Shown here: positions 39,870 to 49,620 of the stretch, piece by piece
Position numbering within the stretch: position 1 is the first letter of the stretch
Layout: each line of letters starts with the position of its first letter
Assembly: GCA_026724425.1 (NCBI GenBank)
Contig: JAIUCV010000003.1
Coordinates: forward strand, 48,796,477-48,860,476
DNA length: 64,000 nucleotides
Reading direction: 5' to 3'
Origin: Erythrophleum ivorense
Taxonomy: Eukaryota > Streptophyta > Magnoliopsida > Fabales > Fabaceae
Translations under genes and position numbers: made by a program
The notes under the pieces: generated by a model
Seen by the model: the letters and a program-made list of their open reading frames with translations, nothing else
Database searches by the model: none
What the model was told of the DNA's origin: nothing

Positions 39870-41479
39870 CGATTAGTGCTAGTTTTGCACCTAGGGTGCT
39901 GGAAGTTAGTATGCTAGATGAAGTCATTCAAGTAGATCTTTACAATTGTTGAACTATGATTATGTAACTCAAGAATTCATGAAATCATACTTAATACACC
40001 TTAAATTTATAAATATGGATTTGATACTAGTAGCTTTCTCTTTTATCATTTTGGTAATATTGAGGTAATGTCAACTTAAGCAATGCTGATTGTTGTAACT
40101 GATCAAGCTTTTCCTATTTGAGCACCCATTAAATCAATTTCTAGTGGTATAATTTTGCTAAAGTAAGTAAAATGATTATTCTCTTCCTTACTTTAGTCCA
40201 AAGTTGGATGGCTTTAAAGTCAGTACTTGACTTCAAAGCTACTAAAGTTGTATAGACAAATTATGATGAGATCTATAAAAATATTGTAATATATGATAGC
40301 ACTTCTAACTTGTTATAATTGAATTTCATATTTGATTCCATTAAGAATTCAATGTTATTAGTGGTTTAGTTAAGAAAAAGAAAAAAGAAAAATGAAATTA
40401 ATGTAATATTAAAGAGATATTAAATCATCACATTGTAGCATTTTTGTTTTAGATAGTTGCAATAGTATGTGATTTGATTCTAATCTCAATTTTCTTTGGG
40501 TGCAATCTATTTTCTCATAAATCTAGGAAGAGGCATAGTTATGTGACATATTGAAGGATAGCCATCAGGTTCTTAAATAAGGTATGCTTTATTCATGGCT
40601 TAGATCCATATAAAGAGATGATGCATTCAATTTCCACTAGAGAGATAATTGTGAGGAATGGTGGAGGACTATTTAAACTACCAATATTGTTTAAGAACTT
40701 GGCGGCTATCCATTAGGATAAGTAGGATTTGCTATGACTGAATTGTGAGGAATGTTTGTAGTAGTTCCATCATTCAATTTGAATATAAAGTAAAAGTTGG
40801 AGATAAGTCCTAACATTTATTAGAGTAATGTGACTTTCATTAATTTGCAACTCTTAATATTGTAAATTACTTTTTTGGTCATTTTAAGGCTAGATTTATC
40901 TTGACAAAATTTAGTTATGTGGTTGTAGTTGAAGATGTATATGTATTTCTTTGTTTTTGGTTGATATGGCTATCCATTTAAGAAGCTGTCTATATAGTTG
41001 ACCATGAGAGGATATGCACAAGGGTAAAAGCATGATTTGGGTGTAGATGCCTTTATATTTGTATCATTTAGTTGTATATTTCCTTGGTTTAACTAGTCCA
41101 TTTTTGTAGTTCGTTTTTGTCTACAATATTAAATTTTACAAGTAGATGTTTCATGTTTCATTATTAGATCACTGAACATGATGAATGAGCTCTCAAGTAT
41201 CTTGAAAACATCAAGTAAAGTAGACTAGGCAATCCCAAGGGATTCAAGTTATGGTAGACTGGACATATTATGCTATGTATAAAGTTTAATGTTTTTAGAA
41301 CAATATATAGTAAGATTGCGATTCTATTACTTTGAATAGACAATATTTATATTGATAAATTTGCATTTTAAGTAATAAAATTCTTATTTTTTTAATTTAC
41401 TAGCTATTAATTTATTTGATAGCAATTAATTTTAAGAAAATAAAAAAAACTTTGAAAGAAAAAAAAAGGACTTTATGGC
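39870..41479. other. No gene recognised; AT-rich non-coding
   Basis: No long frame, splice pattern or recognised family. It may be internal sequence of the CACTA element whose right end is at 41,992, but no left CACTA terminus was found. Confidence 0.4.
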
Positions 41480-41992
41480 ATATAGTGGTAGTTTAGATTG
41501 CCATTATGATTCTCAAGACATATTAGATACAGAATTTTCATCTCTAATCTAAAGGTGGATTTAGAGACAAAATCTTCCATCCCTAATTTAGAAATGAATT
41601 TAAAGATAAAATTTTTTCGTTAATAATGTAGAGATGAATTAGACATAGAATTTTCATCTCTAATCTAGAGATAGACTTAAAGATAGAATTTTTTGTCCCA
41701 AATTTAGAAATAGATTTAAAGATAGAATATTTCGTTTCTAATTTAGAGATATATTAGAGATGATATATATATTTCATCTCCAAATAGAGATATTCTTATC
41801 CCAGAAATTAGGGATGGATTCAAACAGAATTTTTTATCTTTAAATCTGAGCTAGAATTGTTTTTTTTGGTCTTAGTATTTTTGCAGTGCCAAAATTAGAG
41901 ATAAACTTTTTATGTCTTTGATTGTTTGGAGATGGATTTTTGTTATTCAAAGATAGATTTTCCTATTTCTTGATCTCTTTTTTCTTGTAGTG
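41480..41992. mobile_element. Right end of a CACTA (En/Spm-like) element
   Basis: The sequence terminates TTTTTTCTTGTAGTG, the reverse complement of the CACTACAAGAAAAAA terminus typical of plant CACTA transposons. The preceding 500 bases are a run of degenerate subterminal units resembling TTAGAGATGAATTT and its inverse, as in many En/Spm ends. No transposase or left terminus is seen, so it is a fragment or a deletion derivative. Confidence 0.7.
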
Positions 41993-42133
41993 TACATCAT
42001 GCAATATGATATAACCAAGTTTGTTTTTCACGTTTTTGTATTTAGGTAGTCTAAGGTTTTTGTTTTTCATTAACTAAATTACATTATTGTTTAATTAATT
42101 ACCTTGTGACTTTTTTTTATTAGAAAACTTATA

Positions 42134-42364
42134 TGTAGTTTTTTTATATCTATGCTATTAGGTTTTCCAAAAATATGGCTAGTCTATAATTCTTTAGTGA
42201 TACCATGACAAGTGTATGGTTTTTACAAATAGTTGTATAGTTTTTCAATTAAATTTTATACTTTTTATCAATTTTTTTTAATACTTTTCATGGTATTATT
42301 GGAGAACTATACATTTATTATATTTTAATTGAAAAACTTAATAATAAAGATATAAGGAACTACA
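42134..42364. mobile_element. Foldback MITE-like inverted repeat
   Basis: The left end TGTAGTTTTTTTATATCT is matched by the inverse AGATATAAGGAACTACA at the right. Inner segments TATAATTCTTTAGTGATACC and GGTATTATTGGAGAACTATA are also imperfect inverse copies. No clear TSD. Confidence 0.6.
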
Positions 42365-42479
42365 TTTAATTCTAATTCTTTTTCATTTACATAAATTTGA
42401 ATTTTTTTTCATAAACTTGAAATTAATGTAGTTCAAGCATGTCATTTAAAGTTTTGGGGCAAAATTAGTTATGCAAATG

Positions 42480-44063
42480 GGCTTTTTGACTCTGGTACAA
42501 TGGGAAAAATTATAAATTCCTCTAATGCGCAGCCACAATTCTTTACTCTCGCGATACATCATTTAATTTAATTTTTTTATAAATAAGAGGGTCACAATTC
42601 TAAAACATATAAATTTAAATAAAAAAATTTCAATGAGTCATGATTGCTTTGAAACCATGACACATATAAATGTTTTTTTAAAATTTCCATTTACATTTTT
42701 TCATTTTGAAAATATAACTTTTTTCATATCATAAATATATTTTTGAAATGTAATAATTTAATATTCCTTAAAGTGGTTAGTTGTGCTAATTTAATAAATT
42801 TATAAATAAAGGCATACAAAAATTAATTTAAATAACAATTATAAGGTTTAAAATTATAAAAAATGGAAGATATTTTTAAAAAATAAAGGCTAAGTATTTT
42901 AAAAAAAGTGAAAGAATTTAAGTATGATAAAAATATTAAAAAATTTAATTATTTAAGAAAAATATAGAACTATTATTTAAGAAAAATTAAATACTAATTC
43001 TTTTAAACTTGATAAAATGATACGAGAAAAATAAAATTTTCTTTAAAAGGTAAATTTTAATTTCCTTAAAACTTGATAATTAATAAGAGTTTTAAAAAAT
43101 ATGATAAACAATTAAGTATACTTGTTAAGTATTGTTAAACTCAATATTAAAGTAATAAAAATTTTAATTAAAATATGTATATAAAATATTATAATAAACT
43201 AAAATTATAATGGAAGATATTGCACAACTTTCTATAGAGGTATGCTAGCACTATAAAGCTCCAACTGAACTGACCTACTACATGGAAATCTTGGAAGAAT
43301 ATCAAGTACATAAAAAGAACTATATATCCTGATTTATCTAGTATAAGGTGAAATAATAATTTTAGTTTACTATAATTTTTTCTATACTTATTTTAATGAA
43401 ATTTTTTATTACTTTAATATTGAGTTTAACAATACTTAACAAGTATACTTAATTGTTTATTACATTTTTTAAAACTTTTATTAATTATCAAGTTTTAAGG
43501 AACTTAAAATTTACTTTTAGAGAAAATCTTATTTTTCTTGCATCATTTTATCAAGTTTAAAAAAATTAGTATTTAATTTTTCTTAAATAATTAAAATTTT
43601 TAATATTTTTATCATACTTAAATTCTTTCACAATCTTTTAAATACTTAGCTTTTATTTTTTAAAAAATATCTTCTATTTTTCATAATTTTAAATCTTATA
43701 ATTGTTATTTAAATTAATTTTTTATGCCTTTATTTATAAATTTATTAAGTTAGCACAACTAACCACTTTAAGGAATATTAAATTATTATATTTCAAAAAA
43801 TATATTTATAATATAAAAAGTTACATTTTTTAAATTAAAAAAATGTAAATGGGAAATTTTTTTCAAAAAAACAAAAATTATATGGGTCATGGTTCTAATG
43901 CAACTGTGACCCATTGAATTTTTTTAAAAAATTTATATGGGTGACAACTATGACCTTTTTATTTTTTTTAAAAAAATTGTAAAATATATCTTGAAAACAA
44001 AGAATTGTGGCTATACATAAGGTGAATTTATAATTTCTCCCATTGTGCCAGGGTCAAAAAGCC
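42480..44063. mobile_element. Mutator-like (MULE) foldback element
   Basis: Two long inverted arms of about 730 bases (42,480 to about 43,210 and about 43,355-44,063) enclose a spacer of about 140 bases. The termini are GGCTTTTTGAC and GTCAAAAAGCC. A perfect 10-bp TSD, TATGCAAATG, lies at 42,470-42,479 and 44,064-44,073. A TSD of 9-11 bp with long terminal inverted repeats is typical of Mutator-like elements. The spacer (about 43,212-43,350) is less AT-rich than the arms and could be captured host sequence. No transposase. Confidence 0.85.
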
Positions 44064-44073
44064 TATGCAAATG

Positions 44074-44514
44074 TTCTTTGAAATTAATTTGTTCTAGTGA
44101 TTGTTTTTTGTACTTGAGATAAGTTTCTCTAGGAATTTAAAATTTATTTTCCCAAGCTCACATTTTCATTTTTCAAATATCAACTTGATTATTGATAGTA
44201 TGATCATTTCAATTAATTTTAGATGAAAAAATAGTAGTAAAAAAAATATATTAGGGGAAGTTTGAATGACATTTAAACTAAGATGCTTGGTCTAATTATT
44301 TTAGGTCAAGTTTAAAGGGGTAAATTGTAATTTACTCAAAAATTAATATTAATATTTAGAGAAAATTTAAATATTCTCTTAAACATTGAATTACATGTAA
44401 ATATTCTTATAAATTTTTAAAATAAAAAATAGGTCCTTTAACATGCTTTTAAGAAAATGGTCGTCTTTTTGTCTCTTTCTTCTTTAATAGTGACAACTCA
44501 AGCCCTACAGCAGA
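44074..44514. other. AT-rich intergenic, nothing recognised
   Basis: No open frame or repeat family identified. Confidence 0.4.
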
Positions 44515-44758
44515 CTTTGCACATCTCAAGACTGTGTACATTCTTGAGATACAATCTAGACCGTCTAAGTTTTATATGGATGGTCTAGATTTTATATTTT
44601 TATATTTTAATTAAAATAATTAATTTTTCAAAAATTTATAGTAAAAAGATTATTTTTTTATTTTTTAAAATAAAAAATATTTAAAAATCTGAAAAAAAAA
44701 AATTAAATCTAGACCGTCCACATTTGATCTAGATGATGCAGATCATATATGCACAAAG
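44515..44758. mobile_element. MITE, family of the element at 47,727
   Basis: Ends CTTTGCACATC and ATGCACAAAG. Inside them ATCTAGACCGTC occurs near both ends in subterminal positions around an A/T core. The layout and the motifs GATCTAGA and GACCGTC match the MITE at 47,727-48,014, but this copy is more diverged and has no clear TSD. Confidence 0.6.
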
Positions 44759-44820
44759 AAGTACAGGGAGAAGAAGTGCAGAGAATTTGTTTCCTGCAAT
44801 TGATATAGCAAATTCTCATA

Positions 44821-44832
44821 CCCCCCCCCCCC
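44821..44832. repeat. Poly-C run (12 bases)
   Basis: Twelve consecutive C, followed shortly by an 11-base A run. An unusual homopolymer in this AT-rich setting. Confidence 0.95.
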
Positions 44833-45111
44833 AAACAACCAAAAAAAAAAAGGCAGAAACAGGAGAAAAAAAAAAAGAAATCACCCTCAATTAAATGTAT
44901 AGAATGACGTATTTTATAAAGTGTGAAAGTTAAAAGACACTTACGTTTTGATTTTAAAAAGTTCAAAGGGCTATTTCAATTGACCTAAAATTCAAGAGAA
45001 TTTATTGTATTTTTTTTTTTCTATTTCAATTAAGTTATGCACTCCGCTTAATTTTTTTTTCTCCAATCTAGTTAAAAGGAAATTATGCACGTCAAAATTA
45101 TATAAGAAATA

Positions 45112-45424
45112 GAGTAAATTATATATATATTTCTTAAATTTTGTTAAAATTACATAAATTTTATCTTTATTTTTAAAATATATACAGATCTCTCCTGAAA
45201 TAAAAAGTAATCTTATATTTTGGTCTAATTTTATTTTTTAAAAAACTAAAATCCTCTCTATTAACCAAAATATATATTTTTTAACTAAAAAGATTTTAAA
45301 TGAAACACATTTTGGTCAAAAATTTTAAAATTATATTGAAGTATAAGATAACTTTTTGTTTTAAGAAAAGAGGGAAGTTTATATAATTTTAACAAAATAC
45401 AACAAAGGTCTATATAATTTACTC
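45112..45424. mobile_element. Foldback MITE-like element
   Basis: Begins GAGTAAATTATATA and ends TATATAATTTACTC. The arms are imperfect inverse copies along nearly the whole 313 bases, with the centre around 45,255-45,275 (CTCTCTATTAACC). The right half is repeated at about 45,895-46,070 as part of the downstream tandem duplication. Confidence 0.65.
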
Positions 45425-46506
45425 AAAAAAATATTAAAAGAATTCATCACAAAATCTCCGAAAAGAACTAATTAATATGATTAATTTTTAGACTAATAAC
45501 AAATTAACAGCACAATGAACCGTTATATCATTGAGGATTGTTAATTAAGTCATTTTATGTTTCCGTATGCATGCCGTCAGGGTAATAACAAAGTTGTGTT
45601 GCTCATTTTTGCCCTCTCTTACACGTCTTTTCCTTTCCATTTTTATTTAGTCCACGTAAATGATACGGAGATAGTAATTTTTTTTTTCTTTTGATCAACG
45701 GAGATAGTAAATTCTTTAACACATTTTCAAAAGTAATTACCTTGGGGTGTAATTAGAACATGGTACATCAAGAAAAAGATATTTGTCATTAAAATGTGGA
45801 CTAGGTGCCCATGTGAAATAATATATTGTATTTACATTTTAATCTAGTTAGCATATTTTAACACTTTGTTGCCACATGTCTTTCTCCTAAATACATATTT
45901 TTTTAACTAAAACAATTTTAAATAAATGATATTTTGGTCAAAAAAATTAAAATTAGACTAAAGTGTAAAATAATTTTTAATTTAAAAATGAGTTATATAT
46001 ATTTTAAAAATAGAAGTAAATTCTATATAATTTTAATAAAATTTATGAGAGGTCTGTATAATTTATTTTTAAAAAAATACTAAGAAGAATTCATCACAAA
46101 ATCTCCCAAAATAACTAATATGATTAATTTTCAGACTAATAACAAATTAACAACACAATTAACCGTTATATCGTTGAAGATTGTTAGGCAAGTCAGATTT
46201 ATGTTTCCATGTGCGTGCCGTGAGGGTAATAGCTAAGTCGGGTTGCACATGTTTGCCTTCTCTCACACGGCTGTTTCCTTTCCATTTTTATTTAGTCCAC
46301 GAAAATGATACGGAGAAAGTAAATTCTTTAATACACTTTCAAAAGTAACAGTGAAATCACTATATGGTACATTAAGAAAAACATATTTGATTATTAAATA
46401 TTAAAAAATGTTGACTAGATGCCAGTGTGAAATTATTTATTATATTTACAATTTAACCTAGTTAGTATATTATAACACTCCATCGTTACTTGTCTTTCTC
46501 CTAATG
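45268..46506. repeat. Tandem direct duplication, two units of about 0.62 kb
   Basis: Unit 1 (about 45,268-45,888) and unit 2 (about 45,889-46,506) align collinearly through several blocks: GATTAATTTTTAGACTAATAA, the segment ending CCATTTTTATTTAGTCCACG, and the end TGTCTTTCTCCTAA. Unit 1 begins inside the foldback element at 45,112-45,424, so the duplication came after that insertion. It lies upstream of the PR-1 relic and gene. Confidence 0.8.
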
Positions 46507-47113
46507 TACTATGTAGTAATTGCATTAATATAACTACTTTTGAGGATGTACCATAGAATTTACTAATAGAAAGCCTGCGCTCACATCCATTTTAATTTTT
46601 TTAAAGTCCCTTAATTATTAAAGTATTTTTAATGTTCCTCTTTTTCTAATATTTTCATTCGAAAATTAATCCCAAGCCCAATATATTGCACGCTTGGATA
46701 TTTATAGCTTACCTTGCTATTTAATTCACACTTAAGAAATAATGTTTACTCGAGGCCAACAATTTAAGTTGGGTGTTCATTTTTCGACAGAGATGGAGTA
46801 GAATAATATTAAAAGCATTTATATAATTGAAATACTATATAATTAAAAAAATGAATAAATATAAATTAAAAGTGCACTAATATATCACGGACAGAAATAT
46901 TAATTTTTCAAAAAGATATATGTGACTCTAAAAGAAAAAGAAAAAACGAAAAAGAGGAGGTAGCAATATAATTCTTCGAAAATATTATTAAGAAAAAGGC
47001 TGTCTACAATTTTTTAAAAAAGAAGAATGAAAAAGAATTCCTTTAAGATCGCATGCGCTAACTAAAGATGCCATTGATTGAAATAAATAAATCAGAATAT
47101 GCAGTACATATAT
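46507..47113. other. AT-rich intergenic, nothing recognised
   Basis: No frame or repeat family identified. Confidence 0.4.
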
Positions 47114-47273
47114 GAAGAAAGAAAAATCCCCCGTTGAATTAAACTACAGCAGATTAAGTGGCGGTCAATTTCATCTAAACCCCCAACATATATGGCTTTC
47201 AAAATTAATTGGAATGATAATAACAATGCCTGTTGACTTCCAACTTTGTTTTTTTGGGTAATCCACTCAGCAT
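47114..47273 (+). repeat. Upstream copy of a duplicated PR-1 promoter block
   Basis: Aligns with 48,355-48,519 upstream of the intact PR-1 gene, sharing GAAAGAAAAAT, GTGGCGGTCAATTTCATCT (other copy GTGGCAGTCAATTTCATCT) and the ending ATCCACTC. A W-box TTGACC (minus) is at 47,163-47,168 and a TTGACT (plus) at 47,233-47,238. Confidence 0.8.

Positions 47274-47300
<27 letters not shown>
47274..47300. repeat. (AC)n microsatellite
   Basis: About 13 uninterrupted AC dinucleotides directly after the duplicated promoter block. Confidence 0.95.
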
Positions 47301-47305
<5 letters not shown>

Positions 47306-47564
47306 TTTAAATTCTTAGTCTGATAGTTAGGAAATCTGAAGATTTTGTTTGATACTAATTTTTTTAGGGATTCAATGATATGATATTTTACATATATTTA
47401 TTGCATTTAAAATTTTACTCTTAAAATATTTTCAATAAATATTGATCCTAAGTAGATTACTAATATTTCTCAATACCCAGTTTAATTTTTATGATCACAA
47501 AGAACTTTTTGAACAATTGACCTTATCATTGCATACAAACATGCATATCTATGAATATTTACCT

Positions 47565-47635
47565 CTGTTTCTGCATTATTGCAGTTAGCAGAAGCAGAGA
47601 CAAATTAAACTGGGGCCATCATGAAAGGTTCCGTT
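47565..47635 (+). pseudogene. PR-1 5'-end relic (leader and start of signal peptide)
   Basis: The leader CTGCATTATTGCAGTTAGCAG matches CTGCATAATTATTGCAGAAG before the intact gene. The codons that follow align with the first ten codons of PR-1: the start ATG is CTG (47,610-47,612), then Gly, Pro for Ser, Ser, a stop for Ser, one codon missing, Lys, Val, Pro for Leu, Phe. Similarity ends near 47,635 and no CAP-domain sequence follows, so the body of this paralogue is lost. Together with the promoter block at 47,114-47,273 it records an ancestral tandem PR-1 duplication. Confidence 0.7.
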
Positions 47636-47726
47636 CGGTTTATGTAATGAATAATTGCAAAAATAAATTAAATAAAGAGATTGTCATTATCATTAATATG
47701 TTATTCACATAATTGATGATGGTGTC

Positions 47727-48014
47727 TGGATCCCCTGCACATCCTTGAGATGTGATCTGGACCGTCCAAATAATATTTGGACGGTACAGATTTTATATTT
47801 TATATTATATATATATTTATTTAAATCATTATTTTTATAAAAATATATAGTTATAAAATTATTTTATTTTTACGTTTTATATCTTTTAAAATAAAAAAAA
47901 ATGTTAAAATTTAAAAAAAAATAAAAAAAAAATCTGAACCATCCAAATCTGATCTAGACGGTCCAGATCGGATGTGTAGACCCTGCACATCTTTAAAGAT
48001 GTGCAGGGGATCCA
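47727..48014. mobile_element. MITE with perfect 17-bp terminal inverted repeats
   Basis: The terminus TGGATCCCCTGCACATC is matched perfectly in inverse at 47,998-48,014. Subterminal GATCTGGACCGTCC and GACGGTCCAGATC surround an A/T-rich core. It has no coding capacity. It inserted between the PR-1 relic and the intact gene. No convincing TSD; superfamily unassigned. Confidence 0.85.
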
Positions 48015-48354
48015 TTTTCGTTGTTAGATGGCAATATAAAGAAACCTGTTCTTTGTCTCCCGCAAATTGTCTTTGTTTTTCATTTTTTTTAATCCAAAAT
48101 GAGGATGAAACATACACATTGTAACCCAAGAAAAGACCTGACTTTCCAGCCACTTGAGTAATATGTATAATGTTTGATTAATCCTCTGAGTGGCGATGCC
48201 AAGTACAAAAAAGTACAATTATTATGCCTAATATCCCCAGTAGAAGATTGAAGTATCTAATTTTATAATTGTGGATACTAAAATAGAGGTTTATAAAAAA
48301 AATTATACCAAATTTGTTTGAAATCAAAAGGCAATCCATAAAATAGTTTTATAT

Positions 48355-48519
48355 AAAGAAAGAAAAATATCCCCCTGAATTAAGCTCCACAAATTCAGTG
48401 GCAGTCAATTTCATCTTATTGTCCCCATAACATATTACTTTCAAAAGTAATGGGAAAGTGGTAAAAATGCCTCATGACTTTCCAAAAGCTTTGTTTTCCA
48501 GCCATCCACTCGCAATATC
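48355..48519 (+). promoter_or_regulatory. Duplicated promoter block of PR-1 with W-box
   Basis: Second copy of the block at 47,114-47,273. The W-box TTGACT lies on the minus strand at 48,403-48,408 in a segment conserved between the two copies. The second W-box of the upstream copy reads ATGACTT here. WRKY factors binding TTGAC[CT] are known regulators of PR-1 genes; a role here is inferred. Confidence 0.6.
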
Positions 48520-48708
48520 CCTTTTTTTTTTTTCCCTTTATTCATATAGAAAGATATTCCCAAATTTGGAGATATTTGTTGTATTTTAAAAAGTCAGTAC
48601 TATTGTAATTCATATTTTAAATTGTAATGCTTTGAAAAAATAAATTATGTAATAATATATAAACAACAATACTTGCTCTATACTATATATAGGTACCAAA
48701 AATCAACT

Positions 48709-48714
48709 GGTCAA
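48709..48714 (-). promoter_or_regulatory. W-box TTGACC in the PR-1 promoter
   Basis: TTGACC on the minus strand about 300 bases before the PR-1 start codon, a candidate WRKY-binding site. Confidence 0.45.
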
Positions 48715-48940
48715 ATTTTGCGCTACATTGAATTATTTTAGAATAATTTTATAGTTGTACTCTAACTGCAAATGTTTGACACATTCCAAATTTATGTCAA
48801 AGTGCTCCCGTGATCAAGCCAAATTAAGTTGATTAATTAAAAGTTAATCCCGTAATTTCTTTAGATCCCTACGAATTAACTTTTGAACGACTCATTATAC
48901 CCCCTACATATTTTTCTAGCCATTTCCCCGCATACACGAC

Positions 48941-48947
48941 TATAAAT
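48941..48947 (+). promoter_or_regulatory. TATA box of PR-1
   Basis: TATAAAT about 64 bases before the start codon, which places transcription initiation near 48,970 and gives a leader of about 40 bases. No better TATA lies between here and the ATG. Confidence 0.75.
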
Positions 48948-49010
48948 TCCCTCAGAGCCACAACAATTTATCTCTCTTACTGCATAATTATTGCAGAAGC
49001 CCACATCAAA

Positions 49011-49520
49011 ATGGGGTCATCATCATTTAAAGTTCTATTTTCTCTCATAGTCTTAAGGTTTGCCATCATGGTTCACCTTGCCTACGCCGAAGACTCACAG
49101 ACAGACTACTTGAACGCCCACAACGCCGCTAGATCGGAGGTGGGCGTTCCTCCCCTAGCCTGGGATGAAACAGTAGCGCAATTTGCGCTGGACTACGCCA
49201 ACCAGCGCAAAGGCGACTGCCAGCTGCTGCACTCCGGTGGCGGCGGGCGATATGGTGAGAATCTCGCGTGGAGCTCCAGCGACCAAATGAGCAGTGCCGA
49301 CGCGGTGGGGCTGTGGGTGGACGAGAAACCTAACTATGACTACAGCAGCAGCTCGTGCGTTGAGGGTGGAGTGTGCGTGCACTATACTCAGGTGGTTTGG
49401 CGAGATACGTTGCGTGTTGGGTGTGCTAAGGTGAGGTGCGATAGTGGCGCAGCTTTCTTTGTTTGCAACTACGATCCTCCTGGCAACTACGTTGGACAAA
49501 GGCCTTACAAGTTGAAGTGA
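49011..49520 (+). CDS. PR1: Pathogenesis-related protein 1 (secreted CAP-domain protein)
   Basis: Intact intronless gene for 169 residues, the usual PR-1 size. Residues 1-26 form a signal peptide with predicted cleavage after AYA, so the mature protein of 143 residues is secreted to the apoplast. The CAP domain spans about 30-166. The four cavity residues fit His74, Glu83, Glu105 and His124, and six cysteines (70, 116, 122, 138, 143, 152) match the three conserved disulfides. Signature strings are YGENLAW, HYTQVVWR and CNYDPPGNY. The C-terminal PPGNYVGQRPY (156-166) corresponds to the CAPE1 peptide but is followed by KLK. Charged residues give a net negative mature protein (about 12 basic, 18 acidic), so it is an acidic-type PR-1. 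PR-1 proteins are salicylate-induced defence proteins with sterol-binding and anti-oomycete activity in studied members; that role is inferred here. The start is supported by the signal peptide, the TATA spacing and an A at -3. The coding region is much more GC-rich than its surroundings. Confidence 0.97.
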   Translation: MGSSSFKVLFSLIVLRFAIMVHLAYAEDSQTDYLNAHNAARSEVGVPPLAWDETVAQFALDYANQRKGDCQLLHSGGGGRYGENLAWSSSDQMSSADAVGLWVDEKPNYDYSSSSCVEGGVCVHYTQVVWRDTLRVGCAKVRCDSGAAFFVCNYDPPGNYVGQRPYKLK

Positions 49521-49614
49521 CAGTGTTTGTGGTTAATTTAGTTGATCTTTTGTTGTAGAAAGTGTTGGTGTAATCGATCTTCCGCTTTTTGGGGAGAGGA
49601 GTGTAAATTTTTAA

Positions 49615-49620
49615 AATAAG
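49615..49620 (+). terminator. Possible PR-1 polyadenylation signal
   Basis: AATAAG about 95 bases past the stop codon, preceded by T-rich and TTGT-containing sequence. Plant poly(A) signals are loose, so this is only a candidate. Confidence 0.4.

Noticed and set aside
49155..49499. 114-codon frame on the minus strand
   Set aside because: It lies wholly within PR-1 in antisense and owes its length to the GC-rich coding sequence.
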